Positions 17,828 through 27,800 of a stretch of 64,000 nt of DNA are shown piece after piece. Each line of letters opens with the position of its first letter. The stretch's first letter is position 1. Under the pieces are notes generated by a model. It saw nothing but the letters and a program-made list of their open reading frames with translations. It ran no database searches and was not told the DNA's origin. The DNA comes from Xenophilus azovorans DSM 13620 (GTDB lineage Bacteria; Pseudomonadota; Gammaproteobacteria; Burkholderiales; Burkholderiaceae_C), in assembly GCF_000745855.1 (NCBI RefSeq), contig NZ_JQKD01000015.1:1-64000 (forward strand). The letters are read 5' to 3'. A program made the translations under genes and the position numbers.

Positions 17828-19513
17828 ATGTCCGAATCTTTTGCCGCTCTCTTCGAAGAGTCCCTCAAGCGTTCCGAAATGCGCGCCGGCGAGGTCATCA
17901 CCGCCGAGGTGGTGCGCGTCGAGCACAACCACGTGGTGGTCAATGCCGGCCTGAAGTCCGAGGCCTACGTGCCGATCGACGAGTTCAAGAACGACAAGGG
18001 CGAACTCGAAGTGCAAGCCGGCGACTTCGTGTCGGTGGCCATCGGCTCCGTCGAGAACGGCTACGGCGACACCATCCTGTCGCGTGACACCGCCAAGCGC
18101 CTGGCCTCCTGGCTGGCGCTCGAAAAGGCCCTGGAATCCGGCGAATTCGTCACCGGCACCACCAGCGGCAAGGTCAAGGGCGGCCTGACGGTGCTGGTCA
18201 ACGGCATCCGCGCCTTCCTGCCCGGCTCGCTGATCGACACCCGCCCGGTCAAGGATCTGGCCCCGTACGAGAACAAGACCCTCGAGTTCAAGGTCATCAA
18301 GCTCGACCGCAAGCGCAACAACGTGGTGCTCAGCCGCCGCGCCGTGGTGGAAGCCTCCATGGGCGAAGAGCGCGCCAAGCTGATGGAAACGCTCAAGGAA
18401 GGCGCCATCGTGCACGGCGTGGTCAAGAACATCACCGAGTACGGTGCGTTCGTGGACCTCGGCGGCATCGACGGCCTGCTGCACATCACCGACATGGCGT
18501 GGCGCCGCGTGCGCCACCCGAGCGAGGTGGTCACGGCCGGCCAGGAAATCAACGCCAAGATCCTCAAGTTCGACACCGAGAAGAACCGTGTCTCGCTGGG
18601 CCTCAAGCAGATGGGCGACGACCCGTGGATGGGCGTCTCGCGTCGCTACCCGCAGGGCACCCGCCTGTTCGGCAAGGTCACGAACATCGCCGACTACGGC
18701 GCGTTCGTCGAGCTGGAACCCGGCATCGAAGGCCTGGTGCACGTGTCCGAGATGGACTGGACCAACAAGAACGTGGCCCCCAACAAGATCGTCTCGATGG
18801 GCGACGAGGTCGAGGTCATGGTCCTGGAGATCGACGAGGACAAGCGCCGCATCAGCCTGGGCATGAAGCAGTGCAAGGCCAACCCCTGGCAGGAATTCGC
18901 GCAGAACACCAAGCGCGGCGACCGCGTCAAGGGCCCGATCAAGTCGATCACCGACTTCGGCGTGTTCGTCGGCCTGTCGGCCGGCATCGACGGCCTGGTG
19001 CACCTGTCCGACCTGTCGTGGAACGAGCCGGGCGAAGCCGCCGTGCGCAACTACAAGAAGGGCCAGGAAGTCGAAGCCATCGTGCTGGCCGTCGACGTGG
19101 ACCGCGAGCGCATCAGCCTGGGCATCAAGCAACTCGACGGCGACCCGTTCACCACCTTCGTGACGGTGAACGACAAGGGCCAGATCGTGACCGGCAAGGT
19201 CAAGACCGTGGACCCGCGCGGCGCCGAGATCGACCTGGGCAACGACGTGGTCGGCTACCTGCGCGCCTCGGAAATCTCCCGCGACCGCGTGGAAGATGCC
19301 CGCAACGTGCTCAAGGAAGGCGACGAGGTCACGGCCGTGGTCACCAACGTGGATCGCAAGACCCGCAACATCCAGCTGTCGATCCGCCAGAAGGACATGG
19401 TCGACCAGCAGGAAGCCATGGCCAACCTGAGCCAGCAGTCGGCCCGCGAGAACGCCGGCACGACCAGCCTGGGCGCCCTGCTACGCGCCAAGCTGGACGG
19501 CTCGGACAAGTAA
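17828..19513 (+). CDS. rpsA: 30S ribosomal protein S1
   Basis: A 561-residue protein starting [20 protein letters not shown], the normal length for proteobacterial S1. Six S1/OB-fold RNA-binding repeats can be followed, for example [60 protein letters not shown] and [20 protein letters not shown]. It binds mRNA and helps the 30S subunit start translation. The ATG at 17828 has AAGGA 6 nt upstream; an earlier in-frame ATG in the leader is not supported. It is followed by a strong terminator before ihfB. Confidence 0.98.
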   Translation: MSESFAALFEESLKRSEMRAGEVITAEVVRVEHNHVVVNAGLKSEAYVPIDEFKNDKGELEVQAGDFVSVAIGSVENGYGDTILSRDTAKRLASWLALEKALESGEFVTGTTSGKVKGGLTVLVNGIRAFLPGSLIDTRPVKDLAPYENKTLEFKVIKLDRKRNNVVLSRRAVVEASMGEERAKLMETLKEGAIVHGVVKNITEYGAFVDLGGIDGLLHITDMAWRRVRHPSEVVTAGQEINAKILKFDTEKNRVSLGLKQMGDDPWMGVSRRYPQGTRLFGKVTNIADYGAFVELEPGIEGLVHVSEMDWTNKNVAPNKIVSMGDEVEVMVLEIDEDKRRISLGMKQCKANPWQEFAQNTKRGDRVKGPIKSITDFGVFVGLSAGIDGLVHLSDLSWNEPGEAAVRNYKKGQEVEAIVLAVDVDRERISLGIKQLDGDPFTTFVTVNDKGQIVTGKVKTVDPRGAEIDLGNDVVGYLRASEISRDRVEDARNVLKEGDEVTAVVTNVDRKTRNIQLSIRQKDMVDQQEAMANLSQQSARENAGTTSLGALLRAKLDGSDK

Positions 19514-19532
19514 TCCGCGAAGCGGCCCAAGG

Positions 19533-19562
19533 ACACGGCGGGGCTCGCCCCGCCGTGTTTTC
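19533..19562 (+). terminator. Rho-independent terminator after rpsA
   Basis: ACACGGCGGGG and CCCCGCCGTGT form an 11-bp stem with a 4-base loop (CTCG), followed by TTTTCC. It lies 20 bp after the rpsA stop and just before ihfB. Confidence 0.8.
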
Positions 19563-19574
19563 CTCCAGAAATCC

Positions 19575-19889
19575 ATGACCCGTTCGGACCTCGTCGAAGA
19601 ACTCGCCGCCCGCTTCGCGCAGCTCACGCACCGCGACGCGGAACAGGCCGTCAAGACGATCCTCGACGCGATGAGCGACGCCCTGGTGCGCGGCCATCGC
19701 ATCGAGATCCGCGGCTTCGGCAGCTTCTCGGTCAGCCGGCGGCCGCCGCGTGTCGGGCGCAACCCGCGCTCGGGCGAAAGCGTCCTCGTTCCCGAGAAGC
19801 GCGTGCCGCACTTCAAGCCCGGCAAGGCGCTGCGCGAGGCGGTCGACGCCCGCGGCATGCCGACGGCGCCGGGCACGGATGCCGATTGA
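19575..19889 (+). CDS. ihfB: Integration host factor beta subunit
   Basis: A 104-residue HU/IHF-family DNA-bending protein starting [20 protein letters not shown]. The body helices are followed by [20 protein letters not shown] and [20 protein letters not shown], where the proline at the tip of the beta arm (RNPRSGE) intercalates [13 protein letters not shown] and the rpsA-ihfB order identify it as the beta subunit. It pairs with IhfA to shape promoters and recombination sites. The tail of about 10 residues ([11 protein letters not shown]) is longer than in E. coli IhfB. It may still be partly expressed from rpsA read-through. Confidence 0.95.
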   Translation: MTRSDLVEELAARFAQLTHRDAEQAVKTILDAMSDALVRGHRIEIRGFGSFSVSRRPPRVGRNPRSGESVLVPEKRVPHFKPGKALREAVDARGMPTAPGTDAD

Positions 19890-19922
19890 CTCCGTAGAAT
19901 CGCGTCCGCCCCTGGAACGCGC

Positions 19923-20246
19923 ATGAGATACCTCCTGTGGCTGCTCAAGGCAGCCATTTTTTTTACCCTCTTCGCCTTCGCGCTGAACAACCAGCACGAC
20001 GCCACGGTGTACTTCTTCTTCGGCACCTCCTGGCGCGCGCCGCTGGTGCTGGTGGTGCTGGCCGCCTTCGCCGGCGGCATGGTGGTCGGCGCCCTGGGCA
20101 TGCTGCCCGGCTGGTGGCGCCACCGCCGCGCCGCGGCGCAGCAGTCGGCGCTCACGCCGCCCCCGGCCGGCGCGCCGACGGCATCCCCGGCCGCCCCCCC
20201 CGGCCCGGCCGTCGAACCGATGATTCCCCGCCAGCATGGACTTTGA
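19923..20246 (+). CDS. lapA: LapA-family inner membrane protein
   Basis: A 107-residue protein starting MRYLLWLLKAAIFFTLFAFA. It has two transmembrane helices (about 4-22 and 39-62) flanking NNQHDATVYFFFGTSWRAPL, the LapA (DUF1049) signature. After helix 2 comes PGWWRHRRAA, then a Pro/Ala tail. In E. coli the homologue works with LapB in controlling LpxC turnover and lipopolysaccharide assembly. It overlaps lapB by 11 bp, supporting joint expression. Confidence 0.85.
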   Translation: MRYLLWLLKAAIFFTLFAFALNNQHDATVYFFFGTSWRAPLVLVVLAAFAGGMVVGALGMLPGWWRHRRAAAQQSALTPPPAGAPTASPAAPPGPAVEPMIPRQHGL

Positions 20247-21432
20247 CCTGAGCTGGCTCCTGCTGGGCCTGCCCGTGGCCTTCGTGCTCGGGTGGCTGGC
20301 CTCGCGCCTGGACCTGCGCCAGCTCCGGCTGGAGAACCGGCAGGCGCCCAAGGCCTACTTCCGCGGCCTGAACTTCCTGCTCAACGAGCAGCAGGACCAG
20401 GCGATCGACGCCTTCATCGAGGCCGTGCAGAACGACCCCGACACGCAGGAGCTGCACTTCGCCCTGGGCAACCTGTTCCGCCGGCGCGGCGAATACCAGC
20501 GCGCGGTGCGCGTGCACGAGCACCTGCTCTCGCGCGGCGACCTGAGCCGCGCCGACCGCGAGCGCGCGCAGCACGCGCTGGCGCAGGACTTCCTCAGCGC
20601 CGGCCTGCTCGACCGCGCCGAGGGCGCACTGCAGAAGCTGGAAGGCACGCGCTTCGAGAACGAGGCGCGGCTGGCGCTGCTGGCCATCTACGAGCGCTCG
20701 CGCGAGTGGTCGCAGGCCGAGCTCGTCGCGGCCAAGCTCGACGCGGCGGAGCAGGCCAGCTACGGCACGCGCCGCGCCCACCACCTGTGCGAGCAGGCCG
20801 CCGAGCTGGTCGCCCGCGGCGCCGCGCAGGAAGAAGCCATGGCCCTGCTGCAGCAGGCGGCCGCGCTCGCGCCGCAGGCCCCGCGCCCGCCGATGGACAT
20901 CGCGGCGCTGCAGGTGCGCGGCGGCGAGCCGGCGGCCGCCTTCGACACCCTGGTGCGCCTGGCCGAGACGGCGCCGCTGGCGCTGCCGCTGTTCGCCGCC
21001 CAGATGCAGCAGGCGGCGGTGGCGGCGCGCCGCAGCGGCGAGGCCCTGCTCCTGCTGCAGCGGCGCTATGCGCACGCGCCCTCCATCGACGTGCTGGAGG
21101 CCATCATCGCGCTGGGCGGCAGCCCGACGACGGCCGAGGCCGAGGCCAGGGACGCCTCCGCCACCGCGCCGGCGCCGCGCGACGGCTACCTCGCGCACCT
21201 GACCCACCAGCCGGGCTCGCTGGTCGCCGCCTCGCGCTGGCTGGCCGGCGAGACCCTGGCCGACGACGCGCGCACCCACCCGCCGGTCCAGCGCGCGCTG
21301 GACCAGGCGGCGCGGCCGCTGCTGCGCTACCGTTGCGCGGCCTGCGGCTTCGAGGCGCACCAGTACTTCTGGCACTGCCCCGGCTGCCAGGCCTGGGACA
21401 GCTACCCTCCACGCCGCGTGGAGGAACTATGA
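20236..21432 (+). CDS. lapB: Lipopolysaccharide assembly protein B
   Basis: A 398-residue cytoplasmic-facing membrane protein starting MDFDLSWLLLGLPVAFVLGW. One N-terminal transmembrane helix (about 5-21) precedes a tandem TPR domain (LNFLLNEQQDQAIDAFIEAV, DPDTQELHFALGNLFRRRGE and more). The C-terminal rubredoxin-like zinc motif is YRCAACGFEAHQYFWHCPGC, two CxxC pairs. In E. coli LapB/YciM brings LpxC to the FtsH protease to limit LPS synthesis. Length and domain order fit the family, and it directly follows lapA. Confidence 0.92.
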   Translation: MDFDLSWLLLGLPVAFVLGWLASRLDLRQLRLENRQAPKAYFRGLNFLLNEQQDQAIDAFIEAVQNDPDTQELHFALGNLFRRRGEYQRAVRVHEHLLSRGDLSRADRERAQHALAQDFLSAGLLDRAEGALQKLEGTRFENEARLALLAIYERSREWSQAELVAAKLDAAEQASYGTRRAHHLCEQAAELVARGAAQEEAMALLQQAAALAPQAPRPPMDIAALQVRGGEPAAAFDTLVRLAETAPLALPLFAAQMQQAAVAARRSGEALLLLQRRYAHAPSIDVLEAIIALGGSPTTAEAEARDASATAPAPRDGYLAHLTHQPGSLVAASRWLAGETLADDARTHPPVQRALDQAARPLLRYRCAACGFEAHQYFWHCPGCQAWDSYPPRRVEEL

Positions 21433-21437
21433 CCGGT

Positions 21438-21460
21438 GCCCTGGCGCTTCGTGCCAGGGC
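21438..21460 (+). terminator. Perfect hairpin after lapB, possible weak terminator
   Basis: GCCCTGGC and GCCAGGGC form a perfect 8-bp stem with a 7-nt loop (GCTTCGT), starting 5 bp after the lapB stop. There is no T-run, so termination would be weak or Rho-assisted. Confidence 0.35.
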
Positions 21461-21520
21461 TGCGCAAGATGCTCCCGCGCGGACGACGCGCACATGTCAT
21501 CACATCACAGGGAGCATCAC

Positions 21521-21844
21521 ATGTTCAAGAAAGCACTGGCCGCACTGGCCTTCACCGCCATGTCCCTGACCGCGTTCGCCGCGGTCGACGTCAACAAGGG
21601 GTCGGCCGCCGACCTCGACGGACTGCCGGGCATCGGCCCCTCGCTGTCCAAGCGCATCCTCGACGCGCGGCAGCAGGGCGAGTTCAAGGACTGGGCCGAC
21701 TTCATGGCGCGCGTCAAGGGCGTCAAGGAGAAGGCCGCGGCCAAGCTCTCCGCGGCGGGTCTGACGGTGAACGGCAAGCCCTTCGAGGCGGCGGCCGCAG
21801 AGGCGCCCGCGAAGAAGGCACCGGCGGCGAAGAAGGCGCCCTGA
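21521..21844 (+). CDS. ComEA-like helix-hairpin-helix protein
   Basis: A 107-residue exported protein starting MFKKALAALAFTAMSLTAFA, with a signal peptide cleaved near AFA|AV. Two helix-hairpin-helix motifs follow: VNKGSAADLDGLPGIGPSLS and FKDWADFMARVKGVKEKAAA. The C-terminus is Lys/Ala-rich (APAKKAPAAKKAP). ComEA-type proteins bind DNA in the periplasm during natural transformation, but many stand-alone short versions have no proven role. ATG at 21521 follows GGGAG at good spacing; an in-frame ATG 27 bp earlier is less likely. A terminator follows it. Confidence 0.8.
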   Translation: MFKKALAALAFTAMSLTAFAAVDVNKGSAADLDGLPGIGPSLSKRILDARQQGEFKDWADFMARVKGVKEKAAAKLSAAGLTVNGKPFEAAAAEAPAKKAPAAKKAP

Positions 21845-21875
21845 GCCTTCGCCCGATTCCTCCGGGAAGAAACGC

Positions 21876-21898
21876 AAGCCGCCCCCGGGCGGCTTTTC
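21876..21898 (+). terminator. Rho-independent terminator after the ComEA-like gene
   Basis: AAGCCGCCC and GGGCGGCTT pair around CC, followed by TTCTG, giving a GC-rich stem ending in TTTT. It lies about 32 bp after the stop codon. Confidence 0.75.
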
Positions 21899-21990
21899 TG
21901 TCGTCTCGCGTCCGGGAAATGCCGCACCCGGTGGCCCGATATTTGCACGTATGCTGCCTCGCTTCGTTGCAACACACACCCGGAGAGACG

Positions 21991-22959
21991 ATGAACCACA
22001 AATTCGGCATCGCGCTGGCAGCCCTCGCCCTGAGCTGCTCGGCTCTCGCGCAGACCAAGTGGGACCTGCCCACGGCCTACCCGCCGAGCAACTTCCACAC
22101 GGAGAACCTCGCCCAGTTCGTCAGCGACGTCGACAAGGCCACGGCCGGCAAGCTCAAGATCACCCTGCACTCCAACGCGGCGCTGTTCAAGGCCCCCGAG
22201 ATCAAGCGCGCCGTCCAGGGCGGCCAGGCGCAGATGGGCGAGATCCTGCTGGTGAACTTCCAGAACGAATGGCAGGTGTTCGGCGTGGACGGCATTCCCT
22301 TCCTGGCCGACAGCTACGACGCGGCCTGGAAGCTCTACCAGGCACAGAAGCCGGTGCTGGCCAAGAAGCTCGCCGAACAGGGCATCGTGCTGCTCTACAC
22401 CGTGGCCTGGCCGCCGCAGGGCATCTTCATCAACAAGCCCATCAACGCCGCCGCCGACCTCAAAGGCGTGAAGTGGCGCGCCTACAGCCCGGCCACGGCC
22501 CGCATCGCCGAGCTGGTCGGCGCGCAGCCGGTGACGGTGCAGCAGGCCGAGCTGTCGCAGGCGATGGCCACCGGCGTGGTGGAGTCGTACATGTCCTCCG
22601 GGTCCACCGGCTACGACACCAAGACCTACGAGTACCTGAAGCACTTCTACGACATGCAGGCGTGGCTGCCCAAGAACGCCGTGCTGGTGAACAAGAAGGC
22701 CTTCGACGCGCTGGACAAGCCGACGCAGGAAGCCCTGCTCAAGGCCGGCGCCGAGGCCGAGAAGCGCGGCTGGGCCACCTCGAAGACCAAGACGCAGGAG
22801 TACCTGGACCTGCTCAAGAAGAACGGCATGACCATCCACGAGCCCTCGGCGCAGCTGAAGGCCGACATGAAGAAGGTGGGCGAGACCATGATCAAGGAGT
22901 GGACGGAGAAGGCCGGCGCCGAGGGCCAGGCCGTGCTGGACGCCTACCGCAAGATGTGA
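21991..22959 (+). CDS. TRAP transporter substrate-binding protein (DctP)
   Basis: A 322-residue periplasmic protein starting MNHKFGIALAALALSCSALA with a signal peptide (cut near ALA|QT). It binds an organic acid and hands it to the DctQM membrane pair, driven by a sodium gradient. DctP-family features include KLKITLHSNAALFKAPEIKR, the region VDGIPFLADSYDAAWKLY, and GVKWRAYSPATARIAELVGA, where the conserved arginine usually contacts a carboxylate. The start has GGAGA upstream. The ligand cannot be assigned. It is followed by the small and large permease subunits. Confidence 0.9.
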   Translation: MNHKFGIALAALALSCSALAQTKWDLPTAYPPSNFHTENLAQFVSDVDKATAGKLKITLHSNAALFKAPEIKRAVQGGQAQMGEILLVNFQNEWQVFGVDGIPFLADSYDAAWKLYQAQKPVLAKKLAEQGIVLLYTVAWPPQGIFINKPINAAADLKGVKWRAYSPATARIAELVGAQPVTVQQAELSQAMATGVVESYMSSGSTGYDTKTYEYLKHFYDMQAWLPKNAVLVNKKAFDALDKPTQEALLKAGAEAEKRGWATSKTKTQEYLDLLKKNGMTIHEPSAQLKADMKKVGETMIKEWTEKAGAEGQAVLDAYRKM

Positions 22960-22969
22960 CGCAGCGCCG

Positions 22970-23476
22970 ATGCGCAAGGCTCTGAACGCTCTGTACGACT
23001 GCGCCGCCGCCCTGGCGGCGCTTTTCATGGTCGGCCTGCTGGCGATGGTGCTCACCTCCATCCTGGGCCGCCAGCTCCACTTCAACGTGCCCGGCGTCGA
23101 CGCCTATGCCGGCTACATGATGGCCTCGGCCGGCTTCCTGGCCCTGGCGCACACCCTCAAGAAGGGCGAGCACATCCGCGTGACGCTGGTGCTCAACGCC
23201 CTGGGCGCCGGCCAGCGGCGCTGGATGGAGCGCTGGGCCACGGGCGCCGGCGCCGCGCTGGCGCTGCTGTTCGCGGTGTTCAGCGTGCGCCTGGTGCTGC
23301 AGTCCCACGAATTCAACGACATGTCGACCTCCAACGACGCCACGCCCCTGTGGATTCCGCAGCTCGCGATGGCCGCCGGCGCGGTGGTCTTCGCGATCGC
23401 GGCGATCGACGAATTCGTCCTGACCTGGCACGGCCGGGCGCCGCGCGCCGACGGGGAGATGCTGCGACATGAGTGA
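22970..23476 (+). CDS. TRAP transporter small permease (DctQ)
   Basis: A 168-residue inner membrane protein starting MRKALNALYDCAAALAALFM. It has four hydrophobic helices (about 9-32, 45-63, 86-108, 128-150). The segments ILGRQLHFNVPGVDAYAGYM and TLKKGEHIRVTLVLN match the DctQ pattern (R-x-x-x-x-x-x-P-x-x-x-E-x and KxGxHxxV). It overlaps the dctM start by 8 bp and lies 10 bp after dctP. Confidence 0.9.
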   Translation: MRKALNALYDCAAALAALFMVGLLAMVLTSILGRQLHFNVPGVDAYAGYMMASAGFLALAHTLKKGEHIRVTLVLNALGAGQRRWMERWATGAGAALALLFAVFSVRLVLQSHEFNDMSTSNDATPLWIPQLAMAAGAVVFAIAAIDEFVLTWHGRAPRADGEMLRHE

Positions 23477-24764
23477 CATCAGCGTGGCCGCGCTGCTGAT
23501 CGCGGCGCTCTTCCTCATCCTCGGCAGCGGCGTGTGGATCGGCCTCACGCTGTCCGGCGTGGCCTGGATCGCGATGCAGATGTTCTCGTCGCGCCCGGCA
23601 GGCGACGCCATGGCGGTGACCATCTGGGGCTCGGCCTCCAGCTGGACGCTCACGGCCCTGCCGCTGTTCGTGTGGATGGGCGAGATCCTCTTCCGCACCC
23701 GGCTGTCGCAGGACATGTTCAAGGGCCTGGCGCCCTGGATGCAGCGGCTGCCGGGCCGCCTGCTGCACACCAACGTGGTGGGCTGCGCGATCTTCGCCGC
23801 GGTGTCCGGCTCCAGCGCCGCGACCTGCGCGACCATCGGCAAGATGACCCTGCCGGAGCTGCAGCGCCGCGGCTACCCGCAGGACATGGTCATCGGCACG
23901 CTGGCCGGCGCCGGCACGCTGGGCCTGCTGATCCCGCCCTCGATCATCATGATCGTCTACGGCGTGGCGGCGGACGTGTCCATCGCCCGCCTGTTCATCG
24001 CGGGCGTGGTGCCGGGCATCCTGCTGGCGCTGCTGTTCTCGGGCTACATCGGCGTGTGGGCGCTGCTGAATCCGGCCAAGGTGCCGGCCGCCGATGCACG
24101 CATGAGCTTCGCCCAGAAGCTGCATGCCTCGCGCAGCCTGATCCCGGTGACGCTGCTGATCCTGGCGGTGCTGGGCTCGATCTACGCCGGCATCGCCACC
24201 GCGACCGAGGCGGCCGCCGTCGGCGTGGTGGGCGCGCTGGTCATCTCCGCCGCCCAGGGCTCGCTCGACTGGACCACGTTCAGGGAATCGCTGCTGGGCG
24301 CCACCCGCCTGTACTGCATGATGGCGCTGATCCTGGCCGGCGCCGCCTTCCTGACGCTGGCCATGGGCTACATCGGCCTGCCGCGCCACCTGGCCGAATG
24401 GATCGGCTCGCTGGGGCTGTCGAAATTCCAGCTCGTGATGATGCTCGCCGTCTTCTACATCGTGCTGGGCTGCTTCCTCGACGGCATCTCGATGGTGGTC
24501 CTGACGATGGGGGTCATCATGCCCACCGTCACCGGCGCCGGCATCGATCCGATCTGGTTCGGCATCTTCATCGTCATCGTGGTCGAGTTGGCGCAGATCA
24601 CGCCGCCGGTGGGCTTCAACCTGTTCGTGCTGCAGGGCATGACGGGCAAGGACCTGCTCTACATCGCGCGCGTCACGGTGCCGATGTTCCTGCTGATGGT
24701 GGCGGCCGTCTTCCTCATCTACTTCTTCCCGGACCTGGTCACCTGGCTGCCGCGGCAGATGTGA
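23469..24764 (+). CDS. TRAP transporter large permease (DctM)
   Basis: A 431-residue membrane protein starting MSDISVAALLIAALFLILGS, with about 12 hydrophobic helices. Family motifs include LTALPLFVWMGEILFRTRLS, GCAIFAAVSGSSAATCATIG and GLLIPPSIIMIVYGVAADVS, and the C-terminal ELAQITPPVGFNLFVLQGMT. It is the transport channel of the system. The three genes form a complete DctPQM transporter. A hairpin without a T-run follows at 24776-24795. Confidence 0.93.
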   Translation: MSDISVAALLIAALFLILGSGVWIGLTLSGVAWIAMQMFSSRPAGDAMAVTIWGSASSWTLTALPLFVWMGEILFRTRLSQDMFKGLAPWMQRLPGRLLHTNVVGCAIFAAVSGSSAATCATIGKMTLPELQRRGYPQDMVIGTLAGAGTLGLLIPPSIIMIVYGVAADVSIARLFIAGVVPGILLALLFSGYIGVWALLNPAKVPAADARMSFAQKLHASRSLIPVTLLILAVLGSIYAGIATATEAAAVGVVGALVISAAQGSLDWTTFRESLLGATRLYCMMALILAGAAFLTLAMGYIGLPRHLAEWIGSLGLSKFQLVMMLAVFYIVLGCFLDGISMVVLTMGVIMPTVTGAGIDPIWFGIFIVIVVELAQITPPVGFNLFVLQGMTGKDLLYIARVTVPMFLLMVAAVFLIYFFPDLVTWLPRQM

Positions 24765-24775
24765 GCACCTGCGCG

Positions 24776-24795
24776 CGCCCCGAAAAAACGGGGCG
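24776..24795 (+). terminator. Hairpin between the TRAP genes and the mnh operon
   Basis: CGCCCCG and CGGGGCG form a perfect 7-bp stem around AAAAAA, 12 bp after the dctM stop. No T-run follows, so it is at best a weak terminator. Confidence 0.35.
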
Positions 24796-24850
24796 GCGGC
24801 GGTGGAATCCTCAATGAACCCACCAGGGTCGGTCGATAGAATCGATCGCG

Positions 24851-27800
24851 ATGCCCCTGGCCCTGATCGTCCTTCTTCCCTTCGTCGCAAGCGTGCTGGC
24901 TGCCGCCCTGCCGCACAACGCGCGCAACCGGGAATCGACGCTGGCGGGCCTGGTGGCCCTGGGGTGCGCGGTGCAGGTGGGCTGGATGTTCCCGCGCGTG
25001 GCCGGCGGCAACGTGGTGCGCGAGCAGTACGAATGGCTCGGCACCCTGGGGCTGGACCTGTCCTTCCGCCTGGACGGCTTCGCCTGGCTGTTCTGCATGC
25101 TGGTGCTGGGCATCGGCGCGCTGGTGGTGCTGTATGCGCGCTACTACATGTCGGCCTCCGATCCGGTGCCGCGCTTCTTCGCCTTCTTCCTGGCCTTCAT
25201 GGGCTCGATGGTGGGCGTGGTGCTCTCGGGCAACCTGATCCAGATGGTGATGTTCTGGGAGCTCACCAGCCTGTTCTCCTTCCTGCTGATCGGCTACTGG
25301 CACCACCGGCGCGACGCACGGCGCGGCGCGCGCATGTCGCTCACCGTCACCGGCGCCGGCGGCCTCGCCCTGCTGGCCGGCGTGCTGGTGCTGGGGCGCA
25401 TCGCCGGCAGCTACGAGCTGGACGTGGTGCTCGCCTCGGGCGACGTCATCCGCGCCCATCCGCTGTACCCGGTCGCGCTGGTGCTGGTGCTGCTGGGCGC
25501 CTTCACCAAGAGCGCGCAGTTCCCCTTCCATTTCTGGCTGCCGCGCGCCATGGCGGCGCCCACGCCCGTGTCGGCCTACCTGCACTCGGCCACGATGGTG
25601 AAGCTGGGCGTGTTCCTCATGGCGCGGCTGTGGCCGGCGCTCTCGGGCACCGAGGCCTGGTTCTGGCTGGTGGGCGGCGCGGGCGTGGCCACGCTGCTGC
25701 TGGGCGGCTACATCGCCATGTTCCAGCACGACCTCAAGGGGCTGCTGGCCTACTCGACGATCTCGCACCTCGGGCTCATCACGCTGCTGCTGGGCCTGAA
25801 CTCGCCGCTGGCCGCCGTGGCGGCCGTGTTCCACGTCATGAACCACGCGACCTTCAAGGCGTCGCTGTTCATGGCGGCGGGCATCATCGACCACGAGACC
25901 GGCACGCGCGACATCCGCAAGCTCAGCGGCCTGGCGCGGCCGATGCCCATCACCGCCACGCTGGCCATCATCGCCAGCGCCTCGATGGCCGGGGTGCCGC
26001 TGCTCAACGGCTTCCTGTCCAAGGAGATGTTCTTCGCCGAGACGGTGTTCCTCGACGCCGCTCCCTGGCTGGAGGTGGCGATGCCGGTGCTGGCGACGGT
26101 GGCCGGCATCTTCAGCGTGGCCTACTCGGCGCGCTTCGTGTTCGACGTGTTCTTCGGCCCGCCCTGCACGGCCGTGGTGCCCAAGGCGCCGCACGAGCCG
26201 CCGCACTGGATGCGCGTGCCGGTCGAGCTGCTGGTGCTGGCCTGCCTGGTGGTGGGCATCGTGCCGGCCTGGTCGGTGGGCAGCTTCCTGGCCGCCGCGG
26301 CGACGCCGGTGGTCGGCGGCACGCTGCCGCACTACAGCCTGGCGGTGTGGCACGGCTTCAACCTGCCGCTGGTGATGAGCTTCGTCGCCCTGGCCGGCGG
26401 CGGCGTGCTGTACCTGCTGCAGCGCCGCCGCCGCGCGCAGGGCGGTCTCGACGACACGCCGCTGCTGCAGCGCCTCGACGGCCAGCGCATCTTCGAGAAC
26501 CTGCTGGCCCGGCTCTCGGAGCTGGGCCGGCAGGGCCGCCGCCTGCTCGGCACGCGGCGGCTGCAGCCCCAGCTCTTCCTCTTGGTGGGCCTGGCGGTGC
26601 TGGGCGCCGGCGCGGCGGTCTGGCTGGCGCCGGCCGGGCGCGGCGCGCGCGAGCTGCTGCCCTTCTCGACCATGTTCGCCATGACGTGGATCATCGGCTG
26701 CGTGTGCGCCGTGGCCGCGGCCTGGCAGGCCAAGTTCCACCGCCTGGCCGCGCTGATGCTGGCCTCCGGCGCCGGGCTGGTGAGCTGCATCACCTACATC
26801 TGGTTCTCGGCGCCCGACCTGGCGCTCACGCAACTCGTGGTCGAGAGCGTGACGACGCTGCTGATCCTGCTGGGCCTGCGCTGGCTGCCGATGCGCAAGG
26901 CCGAGGTGCGGCCGGCGCACGGCGGCTTCGGCGCGTTCAAGGCCTGGAGCCGCCGCTCGCGCGACCTGGGCCTGGCCGCCTGCGCCGGCGCCGGCATGGC
27001 CGCGCTGGCCTGGCTGGTGATGACGCGCCCCTTCCCGCAGAGCATCTCGCCCTACTTCCTCGACAAGGCCCTGCCCGAGGGCGGCGGCACCAACGTGGTC
27101 AACGTGATGCTGGTGGACTTCCGCGGCTTCGACACCTTCGGCGAGATCACCGTGCTGGGCATCGTGGCGCTGACGGTGTATGCGCTGCTGCGCCGCTTCC
27201 GCCCGGCGGAGGAAGCGATGGAGCTGCCGCCGCAGCAGCGCATGGTGCAGACCAGCGACTGGGCCGCCACCGACCTGTTCAACCCGCGCCGCGCCAAGGA
27301 CGCCGCCGTCGGCTACCTGATGGTGCCGGCCGTGCTGGTGCGCCTGCTGCTGCCGCTCGCGGCGCTGGTGTCGGTGTACTTCTTCATGCGCGGCCACAAC
27401 GCGCCGGGCGGCGGCTTCGTGGCCGGGCTGGTGATGTCGCTGGCGCTGATGCTGCAGTTCATCGTCTCGGGCGCGGCCTGGACCGAGGAGCACCTGCGCC
27501 TGTACCCGCGCCGCTGGATCGCCACCGGGCTGCTGGCGGCCCTGGCCACGGGCGCCGGCGCGGTGGCGCTGGGCTACCCCTTCCTCACCACCCACACCGC
27601 GCACCTGCACCTGCCGGTGCTGGGCGAGCTGCACGTGCCCAGCGCGATGTTCTTCGACATCGGCGTGTTCTCGCTGGTGCTGGGCGCGACCATGCTGATC
27701 CTCACCGCGCTGGCGCACCAGTCCATCCGCAGCCACCGCTGGGCCGAGGAGCAGGCCGAGCGCGAGGTCGAGGAAGCGGCCGACGCCGCGGTGCAGCGCC